Positions 1 through 11,860 of a DNA stretch of 64,000 nt are shown here, piece by piece; within the stretch, counting starts at the first letter, position 1, and each line of letters opens with the position of its first letter. Where the stretch lies: assembly GCF_027595985.1 (NCBI RefSeq), contig NC_073305.1, positions 179,631,949 through 179,695,948 of the forward strand, read 5' to 3'. Both the position numbers and the translations under genes were made by a program. The DNA comes from Sorex araneus (Eukaryota > Chordata > Mammalia > Eulipotyphla > Soricidae). Below the pieces are notes generated by a model. That model made no database searches. It saw only the letters and a list, made by a program, of their open reading frames with translations, and was not told the DNA's origin.

Positions 1-330
1 TGTCATGAATTATTTACTGTTTCCACAGTTTTCTGGGAATGTAATTATATGATATAATTCATTATATCTCCTGGCTCTCTTCCCTCACTCAACAAAGTGA
101 TTCTGAGATTCATTTCAGCTACTTTTATAAACAAATAGCTTATTTCTTTCTGTAGTTGAGAATCATGCTATTATATAAACATGATTTATCATTCATCAGA
201 TGATTGACATGTCATTTTTTTCCTGTTTGATCAATTGCAAATAAGACTGCTCTTAATATTCTTGAAAAAATATTTGAGTGGATGTGTACTTAATTTATTT
301 TGGATAAGTACCTAGCAGTATTGTTTTATT
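1..330. other. AT-rich non-coding DNA
   Basis: No ORF of note and no repeat family recognised. AT-rich intergenic sequence. Confidence 0.6.
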
Positions 331-485
331 GTATTTTGTTTTGGGACCACACCTGGAAGTGCTCAGGACTTACTCAGGGATCAATCCTGGAGGGGCTCAG
401 GGTACCATATGAAGTACTGGGGATCAGACTGGGGTAGACTGTGTGCAAAGCAAGCACCTTACCTGCAGTACTATTACTCCAATCC
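331..485 (-). mobile_element. SINE type A, diverged
   Basis: Complement of the type A body: 'GGGACCACACCTGGAAGTGC' at the A-rich end, then the tRNA-like head ending in ACTCCAATCC. Many substitutions; no TSD seen. Confidence 0.75.
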
Positions 486-1072
486 TTCCTCAGCAGTATT
501 TTAAAATACTGTATGCATGTTTTTAACTTTTAAAAGATTATAAGTCAACAAGTTTTTTTTAAATTTTAATTCACTCTGTGGGGCTTAGCCTTTCAATTGT
601 TGTAATTGTTATGTCTAAAACTTGCTGTCTCCAACAATAACTCTTAGTTAAATGCAGCCAGTAAGCATTTAAAACATATCAAAACTGAATTTATACGTGA
701 TATAAATACAAAGTCTATACTGTATTTTCAGGGATAAACTAAGAACTTTATTTGGGAGAACTTTATTTGGTGTCAATAAACAATCTGTACTGTTTCATTA
801 ATAATCTTTATATCAATCACAAGTCAAGTGATTTTAACATGTACACATTGAACTTGTTAAATGTGACCACTAAAAATTCTAAGTAGCATGGTGGCTTACA
901 GTATGTTTTTACTCATTTTCACTGCTTAGAGCTTTGGCACTTAATGTAAATATTTATTTAGTTGGATAAAAGTCTGCCATTTTTCTGTTCACTGCTGTTC
1001 CTGTTTTTTATTTCTTTGTTTAGTTTTTTTCATAGCCCTCAGATGATTACTTTTAATGGGGAAATTTTATAT
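486..1072. other. Non-coding DNA
   Basis: AT-rich; no gene or repeat recognised. Confidence 0.55.
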
Positions 1073-1240
1073 TTTGTTTACTGTTTGGGTCACACCTAAT
1101 AGTGCTCAGGTCTTACTCTTAACTATGTGCTCAGGGATAACGCCTGGAAAGACTCAGGAGATGATATTTGATGCAGGGAATTATGCCTGAGGTTGTTCTC
1201 ATGCAAGGTAAGCATTCTTCCCACTGGACTGTGTCTCCTT
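1073..1240 (-). mobile_element. SINE type A, old copy
   Basis: Begins 'TTTGGGTCACACCTAATAGT' and ends in a degraded head (GGACTGTGTCTCC). Identified by the order of its conserved blocks. Confidence 0.65.
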
Positions 1241-1363
1241 AATGGGCTACTTTACCAGAACTTTTTACAGTGATAGAATGGATGACTACTAAGTAAGTTC
1301 TTAAAACAGAACTGAAGCTAGCACGTTGACATTTTAAGAAGAGAATAATTCAGGTATTGCCTT

Positions 1364-1780
1364 CACTGTATCACTGTGTCATTGTCATCCCGTTGTTCAT
1401 CGATTTACTCAAGTGGGCGCCAGTAACATCTCCATTTATCCCAGCCCTGAGATTTTAGCAGCCTCTCCTTACTCATTTTCCCCAACAATTGGAGGCTCTT
1501 TTCTTCTTGGTTCCCACTAATTTTTAACAAGCAACTAGAACTTCCCTGGAAAACCACAGTGCTGGTATTTTCATCGAAGTGTGTGAATATATTTATATAT
1601 ATGTATATATTTATGTATGTACATATGTATGTATATGAATATGTACATATACACATCATCATAAAGGAAAATAGTGATTGCCCGCCCACACGGAAGAGCC
1701 TGGCAAGATCCCCAGGGCGTATTCAATATGCCAAATACAGTAACAATAACAGGTCTCATTCCTCTGACCCTGGAAAAAAA
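1364..1780 (-). mobile_element. Type B / RTE-tailed SINE with inverted 5' half
   Basis: The tail and 3' half lie antisense (1364-1503). The upstream half lies sense (1679-1775, GAGCCTGGCAAG... to CCCTGGAAAA). A TA-rich spacer separates them. AGGTATTGCCTT (1352-1363) and AGGTACTACCTT (1781-1792) flank the whole and look like one TSD with two mismatches. This suggests a single insertion with 5' inversion (twin priming). Confidence 0.6.
1588..1655. repeat. TA/TATG-rich simple repeat
   Basis: Impure alternating TATATG/TGTA run inside the spacer of the inverted SINE at 1364-1780. Confidence 0.8.
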
Positions 1781-2106
1781 AGGTACTACCTTACTCATTT
1801 TAATTTGCTGAGTTTCTTACTCTATCTAATATAAAAGAATTCTCTTCTCTTCATATATTGGTTGAATGATGACTTCAACCAACAAAAATATGTTACTTGG
1901 GTCCTATGAATGTGACTTGATTTGGAGGTAAAGAGAACTTTATTTGGTGTCAAATATAGAGTCTGAGAATGCAATTATTCTAGGCTCTCTGGCTGACCGT
2001 CAGATTAAAAGACAACTATTTTTTTTATGAAGGGGGTCAAGCACAGAGATATAAAACAGTAACTTGAAGATATAGGCAAAGACATCAGTAATACTACAAA
2101 TCAAGG

Positions 2107-2164
2107 AATGTCAAAGGCTATTGGCATCTCCCAGAAATGTCAAAGGCTATTGGCATCTCCCAGA
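2107..2164. repeat. Perfect 29-bp tandem duplication
   Basis: Two exact adjacent copies (2107-2135 and 2136-2164), each beginning AATGTCAAAGGC. The surrounding 1793-2282 is otherwise unrecognised non-coding DNA. Confidence 0.9.
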
Positions 2165-2504
2165 AATTTGCCGAAGGGTATGAATGAATTCTCTCTCTGG
2201 GACCTCATCATGACACTTTGACACTTTCACTGGACATCTCACCGATAGAACTCAGAGAAAGCAAATTTATGGTTTTAAGCTACCCAATTGTAAAAAACTA
2301 AAGAATGCCGAGGGGCGAGTGTACTTGCGGGCTCTCCGGGCGGCTCTGTCTCACCGCCCTTGTCCGGTGCCCCAGAACCGCTGTGTGTGCTGTTGGTCAA
2401 GGGCAGGTGACGGAAGGAAGAAGGAAGAAGGCCAAACTGGTTGCTCGATCCGTTTATTTCATTCTCTCCCTCCACTTCTCTCCCGCTCTCCTGGGTCTCT
2501 CCCC

Positions 2505-2569
2505 GTGGATCTGCCCCGTGGATCTGGCTCGTGGATCTGGCCCGTGGATCTGGCCCGTGGATCTGGCCC
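2505..2569. repeat. 13-bp minisatellite inside the LTR
   Basis: Five units of GTGGATCTGGCCC with minor variants. The copy at 57998 has only a shorter, degenerate version near 58190, so this expanded in copy 1. Confidence 0.9.
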
Positions 2570-2965
2570 CCCAACCCACTCTCACAGCCTAGTTAAATCT
2601 CCACAGCATCAGAGGGTTGGGGCATACACGTAGGTGTGGTCACCATCAATAGGGTAAGGTTCCTTTCCCTTAGGGGATGCTTCTCCTAGGACTTAATTCT
2701 CTTTCAGCAGGAGGATCCACCCAAGGGCAGAGTCCCATGAATGTGTTTCTCTTCTCCTCAGCCAGCAAACATATAAGAATTCATAATATTAATTATTTTG
2801 TATGGACACAATAAGAGATGCATTAAAGCTTATAGAATTGCTCTCCTGGGGCCATCTCAATCTCAGACTACAGTGCTCAGGCCAGATCAGTCTTTCCTAT
2901 CCCTGGCAGGGTCCCAGTCTCATAATTACTATTGGATCATGACAGCATTTGTCTATGATCAAGCT

Positions 2966-2982
2966 CTTAACTTATAGTTAAG
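2966..2982. promoter_or_regulatory. Conserved 7+7 inverted repeat in LTR
   Basis: CTTAACT-TAT-AGTTAAG is a perfect dyad. The same dyad is kept at 18755-18771 and 58619-58635, and with one mismatch at 17767-17783. A protein-binding site is possible; function is inference. Confidence 0.45.
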
Positions 2983-3631
2983 AATTAGGCACTTTGGCCA
3001 GGCCCATCTCGATGCCAGGGTAGCACATAACTCACCGCTTGCCCTGGATCCTTCCTGTCCCACGCCGGGGACCCTACTTTGGGGTGCTAGGAACTGAGGG
3101 CAACTGAGGCTTAAGTGGAGAAAGCAGATGCCCGGGAGGGAATATTCGAGGCCAATTAATTCCTAAGTTATAAAAACATAATATTGTCTTCTTGTGTCTA
3201 TACAAAACAGTCATAGCTTTAAAGTAAATAATTCAAAAGGCACAAGAAGAGGAGAAAGGCAATATTAACTTGTATAATATAAATTCAGTATCCTAGGAAG
3301 GTCTGACCTTGCAAATTAGCAGTCAGATTAAGGGAAAGCCTCGGATTAACTGTTTTGGGGAAGAGAGCATGGAGAAGTGATTATAGCTAAACAAAGGGAT
3401 GGGAGAGATTCGGGAACACCTTGATGGGTGTGACTGGGGTAAGCCTAAACTCTGGGTAAAACTGGGACAAGCTACTTGTGGCAAGGAGGGAAAGGACAAA
3501 GTAATGTCATCCTACACCCAATGAGTGAGGATTTGTTTTAACAACACTAGGAAATGAATAAAACTTATTGATGCTTTCCTAACATACATTAAAATAAACT
3601 CAAAAGTTGATCAGTTATTTATTTGAATTTT

Positions 3632-4763
3632 TAAAAATTTTTTTAAATTTTTATTGAATGACCATGTGGAAAGTTACAAAGTTCTCAGGTTTATGTCTCA
3701 GTTATACAATATTCAAACACCCATCCCTTCACCAGTGCCCATATTCCACCACCAAAAACCCCAGTATACCCCCCGCCCCCGCCCCCCCACCCCCAACTGT
3801 ATAACTGATGAATTTCACTTCATTTTCTCTTTACCTTGATTACGTTCCATATTTTAACACAAAACTCACTATTGTTGTTGGAGTTTCCCCCCAGGAAAGA
3901 CAGTCCTACTACCAAGGAAGCATTTGATAATTAGTTTTCCATTGCTGAGAATGAAGAGATATGTAGCCCTACTGCTCCAAGTACATAACTCTTTTTTTTT
4001 TCCTTTTTCCTTTTCCTTTTTTTTCCCCCCCTCATACCCCTTCCCGCGCCTCATAATATGGTGGATGCCACGCCGCTTTTCTCCCTGAAAATGGGAAACA
4101 ACCGGAAAAGGGGGATATTTCCTCTTCTCGGCTGGCGTGGGGCTGTTGCTTAGTTCACAGTCCAGAGAAGTGGCTGCTACTTTAATAACCTTCAATATTT
4201 CAACAAAAACTCATTATTATTATTTGGAGATTCCCTCCCAAGTCAGACCTGTTAAAAAGGAACCGTTTCACATTGCTGACAATTATAGATGTTAAGTCTC
4301 GCAAACGCAGCAGCGTCCACGTGGTTTTGGATTTCTGTATAAAGTCCAGGGAAAATTCTGCCAGAAATTGCATAGCCCAGCTCACAGTCCCAATGCATTG
4401 CTGTAAGAAGTCTCTGGAATCAAAGTCTTTAGGCACAGAGGGTCCATTTCACTCTCAGCAGCTCCGAATTTATCTGGGCTGACAGCATGTTGGTTATACC
4501 CACTTCCCATGATTCCCTAGGAGCCCCAAGTGTAAAAATCGTATACCTCTGGGTTAGGAGTCTTAGAAAATGGCTCCTGCCATGTGGATGCTGCTGCCGC
4601 TGCCATTTTCCGTGCAGGAAGACAGGGTGGGGAGGAAATATCCACCCCCGGGCAGTACGGAGTTTAACCCAGTTCACAGTCCCAGTGCATTGCTGAGAAG
4701 CTGCGCTGGATGCCCAAATGTGTTAGGTCTCTGGAATCAAAGTCTTTAGGTGTAGAGGGCCCC
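3632..4763 (-). mobile_element. Non-autonomous L1-tailed element with 5' repeat module
   Basis: A complete 1,132-bp insertion with a perfect 16-bp TSD (TATTTATTTGAATTTT at 3616-3631 and 4764-4779). On the minus strand the 5' end carries a ~319-bp module (4763-4445) whose start (GACTTTGATTCCAGAGAC) recurs at 4374-4444. Then come ~700 bp without an ORF and an L1-type 3' end with a G-rich tract and terminal GGTCATTCAATAAA. It is related to 36799-38309 and 22348-22838. No ORF1 or ORF2 sequence is present. Confidence 0.75.
3766..3797 (-). repeat. G-rich tract of L1-type 3' end (G4-prone)
   Basis: C-runs on the + strand (CCCCCCGCCCCCGCCCCCCC and on) give four or more G-runs on the element's sense strand. 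The equivalent tract recurs at 36941-36968, 22676-22705 and 53662-53700. Confidence 0.7.
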
Positions 4764-5023
4764 TATTTATTTGAATTTTAAACTTGCTGTTTCATACTCA
4801 GATTTGTGACCGAGATCATCCTCAGATTTGTGACCAAGACCTCCTATGTGATGGAGGAGCATTACATTGCTGTGAATACCTGCATTGTTGTTGGTCTTGC
4901 TTTTGCAGAAGGCATTTCTGTGTAGGGAATGCATGCACTGTCTACATTCAGCAGATTTCAAAACAGGGAGGGATAATAAGACCTTCAAAGTATGGTAGTG
5001 ATCTCATTTTTTAAAAAAGGGAG

Positions 5024-5197
5024 GGGGCTGGATTGATAATGCAGTGGGTAGGCATTTGCCTTGCATGTGGCTGACCCGGGTTCGATTTCCTGCATCCCAT
5101 ATGGTCTCCCGCACACCGCCAGGAGTGATTCCTGAGTGCAGAGCCAGGAGTCAGTCCTGAGCTTTGCTGGGTGTGACTCAAAAAGCAAAAAAATAAA
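5024..5197 (+). mobile_element. SINE type A
   Basis: GGGGCTGGATTGATAATGCA head, B-box-like GGGTTCGATT, body GAGTGCAGAGCCAGGAGT, A-rich end with TGACTCAAAAAGCAAAA. Confidence 0.88.
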
Positions 5198-5587
5198 AGG
5201 TGTCTAACACAGGCTTTGGTGTAGAGTTGTAGTATATGTGTTTATCTAAGCCACAAAGCCTCAATGCTGGGACCCAAACTACAATTAACCTTAAAAATGT
5301 GCCTGTTAAGAAGGCAGGCTGGTGGAGGGCAGAAACCCAACAGGGGACACATTGTCAAAGTTGGTGTTGGAATGTTAGATGCTTGAAAGTCTCTTAGGAA
5401 TATTTGTAAATCAAGATGCTAAAATGAAAAACAAAAATTATCTGGTAAAAAGCAGTATTTTAAAGGGAACTTTTATTTTTGTAAGATTCCTGAGCATAAC
5501 TTGAAGTAGTTAATATAAATATTAACAACACTGCTATGGACTGTAATACTTCAGCTGGCTGTTGAAACTCGATTTTTTACTATGATT
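5198..5587. other. Non-coding DNA
   Basis: No gene or repeat recognised. Confidence 0.5.
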
Positions 5588-5731
5588 TTTAAAAATTGAA
5601 TCACCATGAGATATGCAATTACAAAATTGTTCATGATTGGATTTCAGTCATCCATGGTTTCATTATCCATCCCTATACCAGTGTACATTTTTCACCATCA
5701 ATGTCCCCAGCCTGCCTCTATGGCAGGCACT

Positions 5732-5789
<58 letters not shown>

Positions 5790-5866
5790 TTTGGGCATTA
5801 TGGTACTAACCATGGTAAAGGTACAGAAAGGTTATCACGTTTGTCCCTTTACCTACTTTAATGGGC
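5588..5866 (-). mobile_element. L1 3' UTR fragment
   Basis: Complement of a shrew-type L1 3' end: starts AATTGAATCACCATGAGATA, then the CCATCCCTATACCAGTG block, a CT tract and GGGCATTATGG. Homologous to 11153-11860 and 16640-17019. Confidence 0.7.
5734..5787. repeat. (CT)27 microsatellite
   Basis: Pure CT run at the polypurine/polypyrimidine tract of the L1 3' UTR fragment. Confidence 0.95.
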
Positions 5867-6654
5867 TTTCATTATTGAGGCTGACATACGTGAATAGCCG
5901 TGACATATCATGGGAAGGATCCTGGGAAGCTTGGCAGTGTCTGTCCTGCTGACTGGATGGATGGTAAGGGAGAGCTCATTGATTTCACTGCGTCAGTGAA
6001 GTGGTAGAGGCCAGCAAAGACATCAGCACATTTGCTTTAATGGATGACTGATACAAATACACAATTTGTCCTGAAGCGATCTTTGAGGGAGTTATGTGAT
6101 TCCACTGCCTTTCAGGTTGATATTGATTGAGAAACTACTTACATGACCCAGAATCCTCACACAGAAAAATATCTCTAAATTTGACTTGGTAAAAGCCACT
6201 TACCAGGCTCAGCGCCTCTTGTGAAGGGCAGTTTCCTTCCTTTTGAGATGGAAGCCCCCACCCCGCCCCCAACAGACCCATAGATACAGGAGCCTTCCTT
6301 CTGGTCCTTCCTTAGAGCTATACTGAAGACAAAGGAATTAGCCTGGCTGTCAGGGAGAATTAACACTGGTCTAAATGGATGTTAATGACCAAAAATCTAA
6401 AATGCTCTTTTGTTCTGCCCCCTAAATCAGATTTTGTGTCCAAGTTGGAATCATAGTGACACATGGATCCGCTTTGTGGTTAGTTCCCTATTTCTGGAAT
6501 GCAGAATGCAGATGGGGGTCTCAGCCCTGTGGAAGAAGGGCCATATTGTCAGGAAGGACCAAGGGGAAGTCACTGAAAGTTTTACCTCCTATCAAACTGT
6601 CTAAATCCTGAACCCCTTGGATTTATACCCACCACATTAAGAAATCCAAAGATT
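5867..6654. other. Non-coding DNA
   Basis: No gene or repeat family recognised. One CCCCACCCCGCCCCC run is at ~6256. Confidence 0.5.
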
Positions 6655-6829
6655 GCGGCTGAAGTGGCAGGGCATTTGCCTTGCACCTGGCCCACCTGAG
6701 TTTGATTCCAGGCATCGCTTATGGTCCCTTGAGCACCACCAGAAGTAGTTCCCAAGTGCAGAGCCAAGAGTAACCCCTGATATCACTGGGTATGACCCAA
6801 AAAGCCAAAAAGAGAAAAAGAAAAGATGA
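6655..6829 (+). mobile_element. SINE type A
   Basis: GCGGCTGAAGTGGCAGGGCA head, body GTGCAGAGCCAAGAGTAACC, end TGACCCAAAAAGCC plus A/G tail. TSD-like AATCCAAAGAT (6643) / AATCCCAAAGAT (6833). Confidence 0.85.
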
Positions 6830-6891
6830 AAGAATCCCAAAGATCATAAACTCTAGTTCATTCCTGTCTACCTTAAAAATAAGCACATATT

Positions 6892-7136
6892 GGGACTAGA
6901 GAGGTAGTAGATGAGTTCAGACCCCAGTTTGAGATCTCATACCAAATAGGCCCCCAACACCACTGAATGTAGCCCATAGGCTCCCAAGCACCATCCGGGT
7001 CCCCCGTGTCATAGGACCTTAGCAGCAATGCATTCTTGCATTCTTGTATGCAAACAATATATTAGGAATCACCAAGGTGGTTCCTGGCTCCCCCCTGAGC
7101 ACTCCTTGGGGAGTCCTTTCCCCTCCCAAACAAAAA
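6892..7136 (+). mobile_element. SINE type A, heavily degraded
   Basis: GGGACTAGAGAGGTAGTAGA head is clear. The middle is rearranged, and a CCCAAACAAAAAGA end is present. Boundaries uncertain. Confidence 0.45.
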
Positions 7137-7154
7137 GATAAAAATGATTCTTTA

Positions 7155-7256
7155 TTTGAGGGGAGGTACACCCAGCAGTGCTCGGTTCTTGGGGGTCCTC
7201 CAGGCAAAGGATTTGAAAATGAGACAGCACTACTATTAAACTATCACCTTGGCCCA
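7155..7256 (-). mobile_element. SINE type A, partly deleted
   Basis: Starts GAGGTACACCCAGCAGTGCT and ends TATCACCTTGGCCC. The central part is shortened relative to full copies. Confidence 0.55.
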
Positions 7257-7805
7257 TCTATGAACTTTTTTTTTTTTAGGCTCTCATTTTACCCTTCTGA
7301 CCTGCCACAGTCTAAACTAATAGACAGTCGCCAACCAGGTAGGGCTCTATAATTAGAACCTGAGTTTCAGCTCTCAGGGCTCCTTACCCCCTACTACTTT
7401 CTCTTCAGCTGAGGGGATGTTAGTTACTTCCTGCAGACACCATCTTTGTCATTGCTTGTGTTCTAGTTCTTTAAATCCAGTGGGGAGTTAAAATCACAAA
7501 GCATCTGTCCAACAGGACCTTTTACCACGGCCTACTCCACCTCTGACTCACAAAAAGAGACTTCAAATTTGTTTCCCATCCCTTTTCTCAAGCCTTTTTA
7601 GGGAACCTGCTAGGAAGTTGACCATGATTTCCTTGGAAAACTTCATTGTATGTAAAATAAAACAGTTCAGACTCACCTATTATAGAGGAGACAGACAGAG
7701 CAGGCTTGATCAATATTCAGTCACAGTCAAGATTTGACTGAGAAGTGGTCAAATCCATCCTACTTCTCAGATTTGAACTCAAGGAATACTTAAGAATTCT
7801 TCACA
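7257..7805. other. Non-coding DNA
   Basis: No gene or repeat recognised. Confidence 0.5.
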
Positions 7806-7957
7806 TCAGGGCGGGAAGGGTACTTTCTCTGTGGCTAACCCAGGTTCAATCTCCAGTTCCCATAGGGTTCCTTGAGCACTGACATAAGTAAGCCCTGAGC
7901 ACAGAGTTAGAAGTAAACCCTGAGCACAGCTGGTGTTGTGCAAAAACAAACAAAAAG
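7806..7957 (+). mobile_element. SINE type A, diverged
   Basis: Recognised by AACCCAGGTTCAATCTCC and GAGCACAGAGTTAGAAGTAA. Ends in CAAAAACAAACAAAAAG. Confidence 0.7.
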
Positions 7958-8002
7958 AATTCTTCATATTAAATTTATTACTTGAATGAGTGATGGACCA
8001 GC

Positions 8003-8165
8003 TATGATAAGGATTAAACCACTTGTCTTGCATGGAGCCAGCCAAAGTTTAATTGCAGGTGACATATGTGGTTCCCTAACCATTTCCAGGAGTAACCCTT
8101 GAACATAGAGCTGGGAGTAAGCCCTGAGCACTATTGGGTGTGGCCCAAAGTCCTCCCCAGAAATA
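8003..8165 (+). mobile_element. SINE type A, diverged
   Basis: Weak head, then CTTGTCTTGCATGGAGCCAG and GAACATAGAGCTGGGAGTAA, ending GGGTGTGGCCCAAAG. Confidence 0.65.
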
Positions 8166-10430
8166 AATATAGTAAAACAGCATGGAGCTTCTCTCTCTGG
8201 ATGATACCAACTAGTAGAAAGCTAAATTGATGCCTTTTATATCTAGGGTGTTTTCTTTTTGTTTTTTTTTGTGGTTTATATTTTCCTTAATGAACTTTGA
8301 TGTTGTGCTAGTTAATAATTATTCATAGCTGTTAGAATTTATTGAGGGTTTTATGATCCATGAAAGCATTCTGATGTCTTTTAAGATGTTTCTTGCTTGC
8401 TTCTAATTTACTCTGATATTGAGAGGTGACCTGTCACTTTTTTCATGGTGGTTATTATTGACATTAGCTTGTTATTTATTTTGGTATCAGTTAAAAAAAT
8501 CTCATACCATCAGAATCATTCTATTTTAGATGTGTTCCTCAGAGATGTTTTTCTTTGAAGTGTAAGCAGAATTTTGTTTTGTGATGGCTGACAGTTCATT
8601 TGCATTTCTTCACATGACATATATCTAGTGTTTATTCATCATAGTTTGTTATATTTCTTGGGTTTTTTGGGTGTGCATGTAAGTTTTAATATATTTAACT
8701 ATATAACATAATTTCTAAGGTATGTATGATTCACTTGCTAATATTGGTGAAAGATAAAACAGGATAAAATTAGGGATGTTTTTTCTGTTTCTAGTTGATA
8801 CTGTTGATTTTCAAAACATGAAATAGTACCTTAAAGATATAGGAATAATAGCACACAAATATCAGGATATCTAGATTTCTCATAGTTCTGCTTGTGAAAG
8901 TTTAAAATTCTAATGTACCACAATATTTTATTATTATGAGCTATTATTCCCACTATTGATACATGGTGCTTTTCCAGGTTCTCTACAATGAAAAGCTTTA
9001 ATTAGCAAATAAAAGGAAAATTTTGAAATGTTAATGTGGCAGAACAAAACTGGGTTATTGATTTCATTTATTCAGTTTTCAAAATTTTTTAGAGTTTGTA
9101 AAATTCCTTCACATTCTGTAAAGTATCTAATTTTTTACTTAAAAACTTCTTTCTGTGAATTTCAGTGGTAAGTTTAGAAAAGATGCAATAGGTACTCTTT
9201 GATGATTTCATTCCTTTCTAGTTTTTAAACCTGAATTATTATCATTTGTTTGGGAAAAATATCACGCTTATATTTGTAAACTTTCTCTCTTGTGTTTAAA
9301 TACGTGTGGCAAGCTGATAAAATCTTAGTGTTCCCTTCTTTGTTTCTAATGGGATAAACTTAGTTTTTATTGGTAATTGTACTGAATTTTTAAAAATTCC
9401 AACAATGAATAAAGTTCTACAGGTGTTAAAAAATGTCTTCCTTTTTATCATTGGTTTGATCAGAGCAACCACAACATCAAAAGAATTAAACATAAAATTA
9501 AACATATTTTTAAAAAAAATTGTTTCTTATTTTTTAATGAATCACTGTATGTGCAGTTAAACATAAATCTTTCTTATCAACTACTTTCAGCTTTTTAAGG
9601 AAGTGAGTAATGCTTATTCTGCTTGAACTAATAGCAAGTTTCTTTTATATTTCAATGTAACTGAATTGAATTATGAACTGAATTACAAAATTCATTCATA
9701 ATTTTAAGTCCTTATTGCTATAGTCACCTGAAGTCAAACCCAATTTACTTAAAGATGAGCAGAAGAATGTTTAGCTTGTTCAATAAAAATTAGAAGAGCA
9801 ATTAACTCAAATATTTGAATTATAAATTCAAACGAAAAAACCTATTTTGCATACAAATGAGGGTGGAAGTTAAATATCTCCCTTCTGGAAAAATGAAATA
9901 CTCTTGGAAATGTTTAGAATACAATAATAAACATTTATATACATTTTGTGACTGAAGATTGGAGAGCAAAATCAATAATTTTGATAATGTGATTCCACTC
10001 GCTATTCATGAATCTTACCATGGGCATTGTTGAAAAAAGGAAAAGTGTAACGAAAGCAAGGTCACAAAAAGCTATCTTCCTGTCACCTTCAGATAGAAAA
10101 TTTTCATAACATTGCATGTTTTTAACTACCCATCCACCAATAAAACCTTTAAATCTAAGATATTAATACTGCTGGGTGGTCAAAACATGCTTTGCATGAC
10201 TAGTGAAATGGCTGAAACTAAAAGATTAATTTCAACGCAAGTGTTAATTTTTGTCACCATGATTTACAAGTTTACATTTTTGTCAGTGATTTTGTCAGGG
10301 CTTCATGTGAACAACATTTCAACAACACACTCCCTACCAGATAATTTATTTCCCTCCATCATTACCCAGGGTTTCCTTCTCACAGTCACCTGACCTCTGT
10401 GCCATGGTAATCTCTGGTCTATAAACCAAT
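8166..10430. other. Long repeat-free AT-rich stretch
   Basis: About 2.26 kb with no SINE, LINE or LTR that I recognise, no long ORF and no splice-bounded exon evident. Unusual in a window averaging about one SINE per 1.2 kb. Confidence 0.6.
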
Positions 10431-11152
<722 letters not shown>

Positions 11153-11860
11153 TTACTAAATTGAATCACCAGAGATACAAAATTACAAAGCTGCTCATGG
11201 TCAGGTTTCAGTCATATAATCTTTCAACACCCATTCCTCCACTAGGATACGTTTTCCACCAACAGTGACCCCAGTGTCCCACCAGCTACCACACCCCCTC
11301 TATGGCAGACACTTTTCTTCTTCTCTAAAATATTTCTAATTGAATTTTTATCTGTCTCTCTTCTGGCTTCCTTTGCTCATCATGATGCAGTTTCACCCAG
11401 TTAGTGATAAATGTCATGATTTCATCTTATAGCTGAGTAGCATTCCATTACATAGATGTACCATCGTTTCTTTATCCAGTCATCTGTTGCATACTTGTGT
11501 TGCTTCCAGATTTTGGCTAACACCAATAGTGCTGCAGTGAACATAGGAGTGCAGGTGTCTTTTATGAGCAGAGTTTTTGGGTCCTTGGGGAAGATCCTCA
11601 TAGTTGCAATTACTGGACCAGATGAAAGTTAAAGTATGTTGAGAATTTTGATAGTGTTTTTCCAAGAAGGTTGAACCAGCTGACATTTCCAACAGCAGTG
11701 GATCCCACATCCATGTCCATAAACTGTTTAAATTTTTCTTTGAGGTGTGTCAATCTCACTGTTGTTCACGAATATCTAATTGTTGCAACAACTGTTTCTT
11801 CTTATCTGCCATGAAGACTAAATACTAGCAGTTTGATTTTTCTGGCTGCAGTAATTTTAA
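11153..11860 (-). mobile_element. L1 3' end with ORF2 C-terminal remnant
   Basis: Complement of an L1 3' UTR followed by the ORF2 end: AGCTGAGTAGCATTCCATTA, TTTATCCAGTCATCTGTTGC and TTTTGGCTAACACCAATAGT are hallmark mammalian L1 antisense strings. 5'-truncated, with disrupted frame. Confidence 0.85.

Larger units (their letters stand above)
2289..3516 (-). mobile_element. Solo LTR, class II ERV-like, copy 1
   Basis: A 1,228-bp element bounded by TG (TGTAAAAAAC) and CA (ATCCTACA), with a perfect 6-bp TSD CCCAAT at 2283-2288 and 3517-3522. The same sequence occurs at 17359 (opposite strand), 17020-19229 and 57998. The sense strand is minus, because the sense copy at 17359 carries AATAAA near its 3' end. 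No internal retroviral genes are adjacent, so it is a solo LTR left by recombination. A 6-bp TSD is typical of class II (beta-like) elements. Confidence 0.85.
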
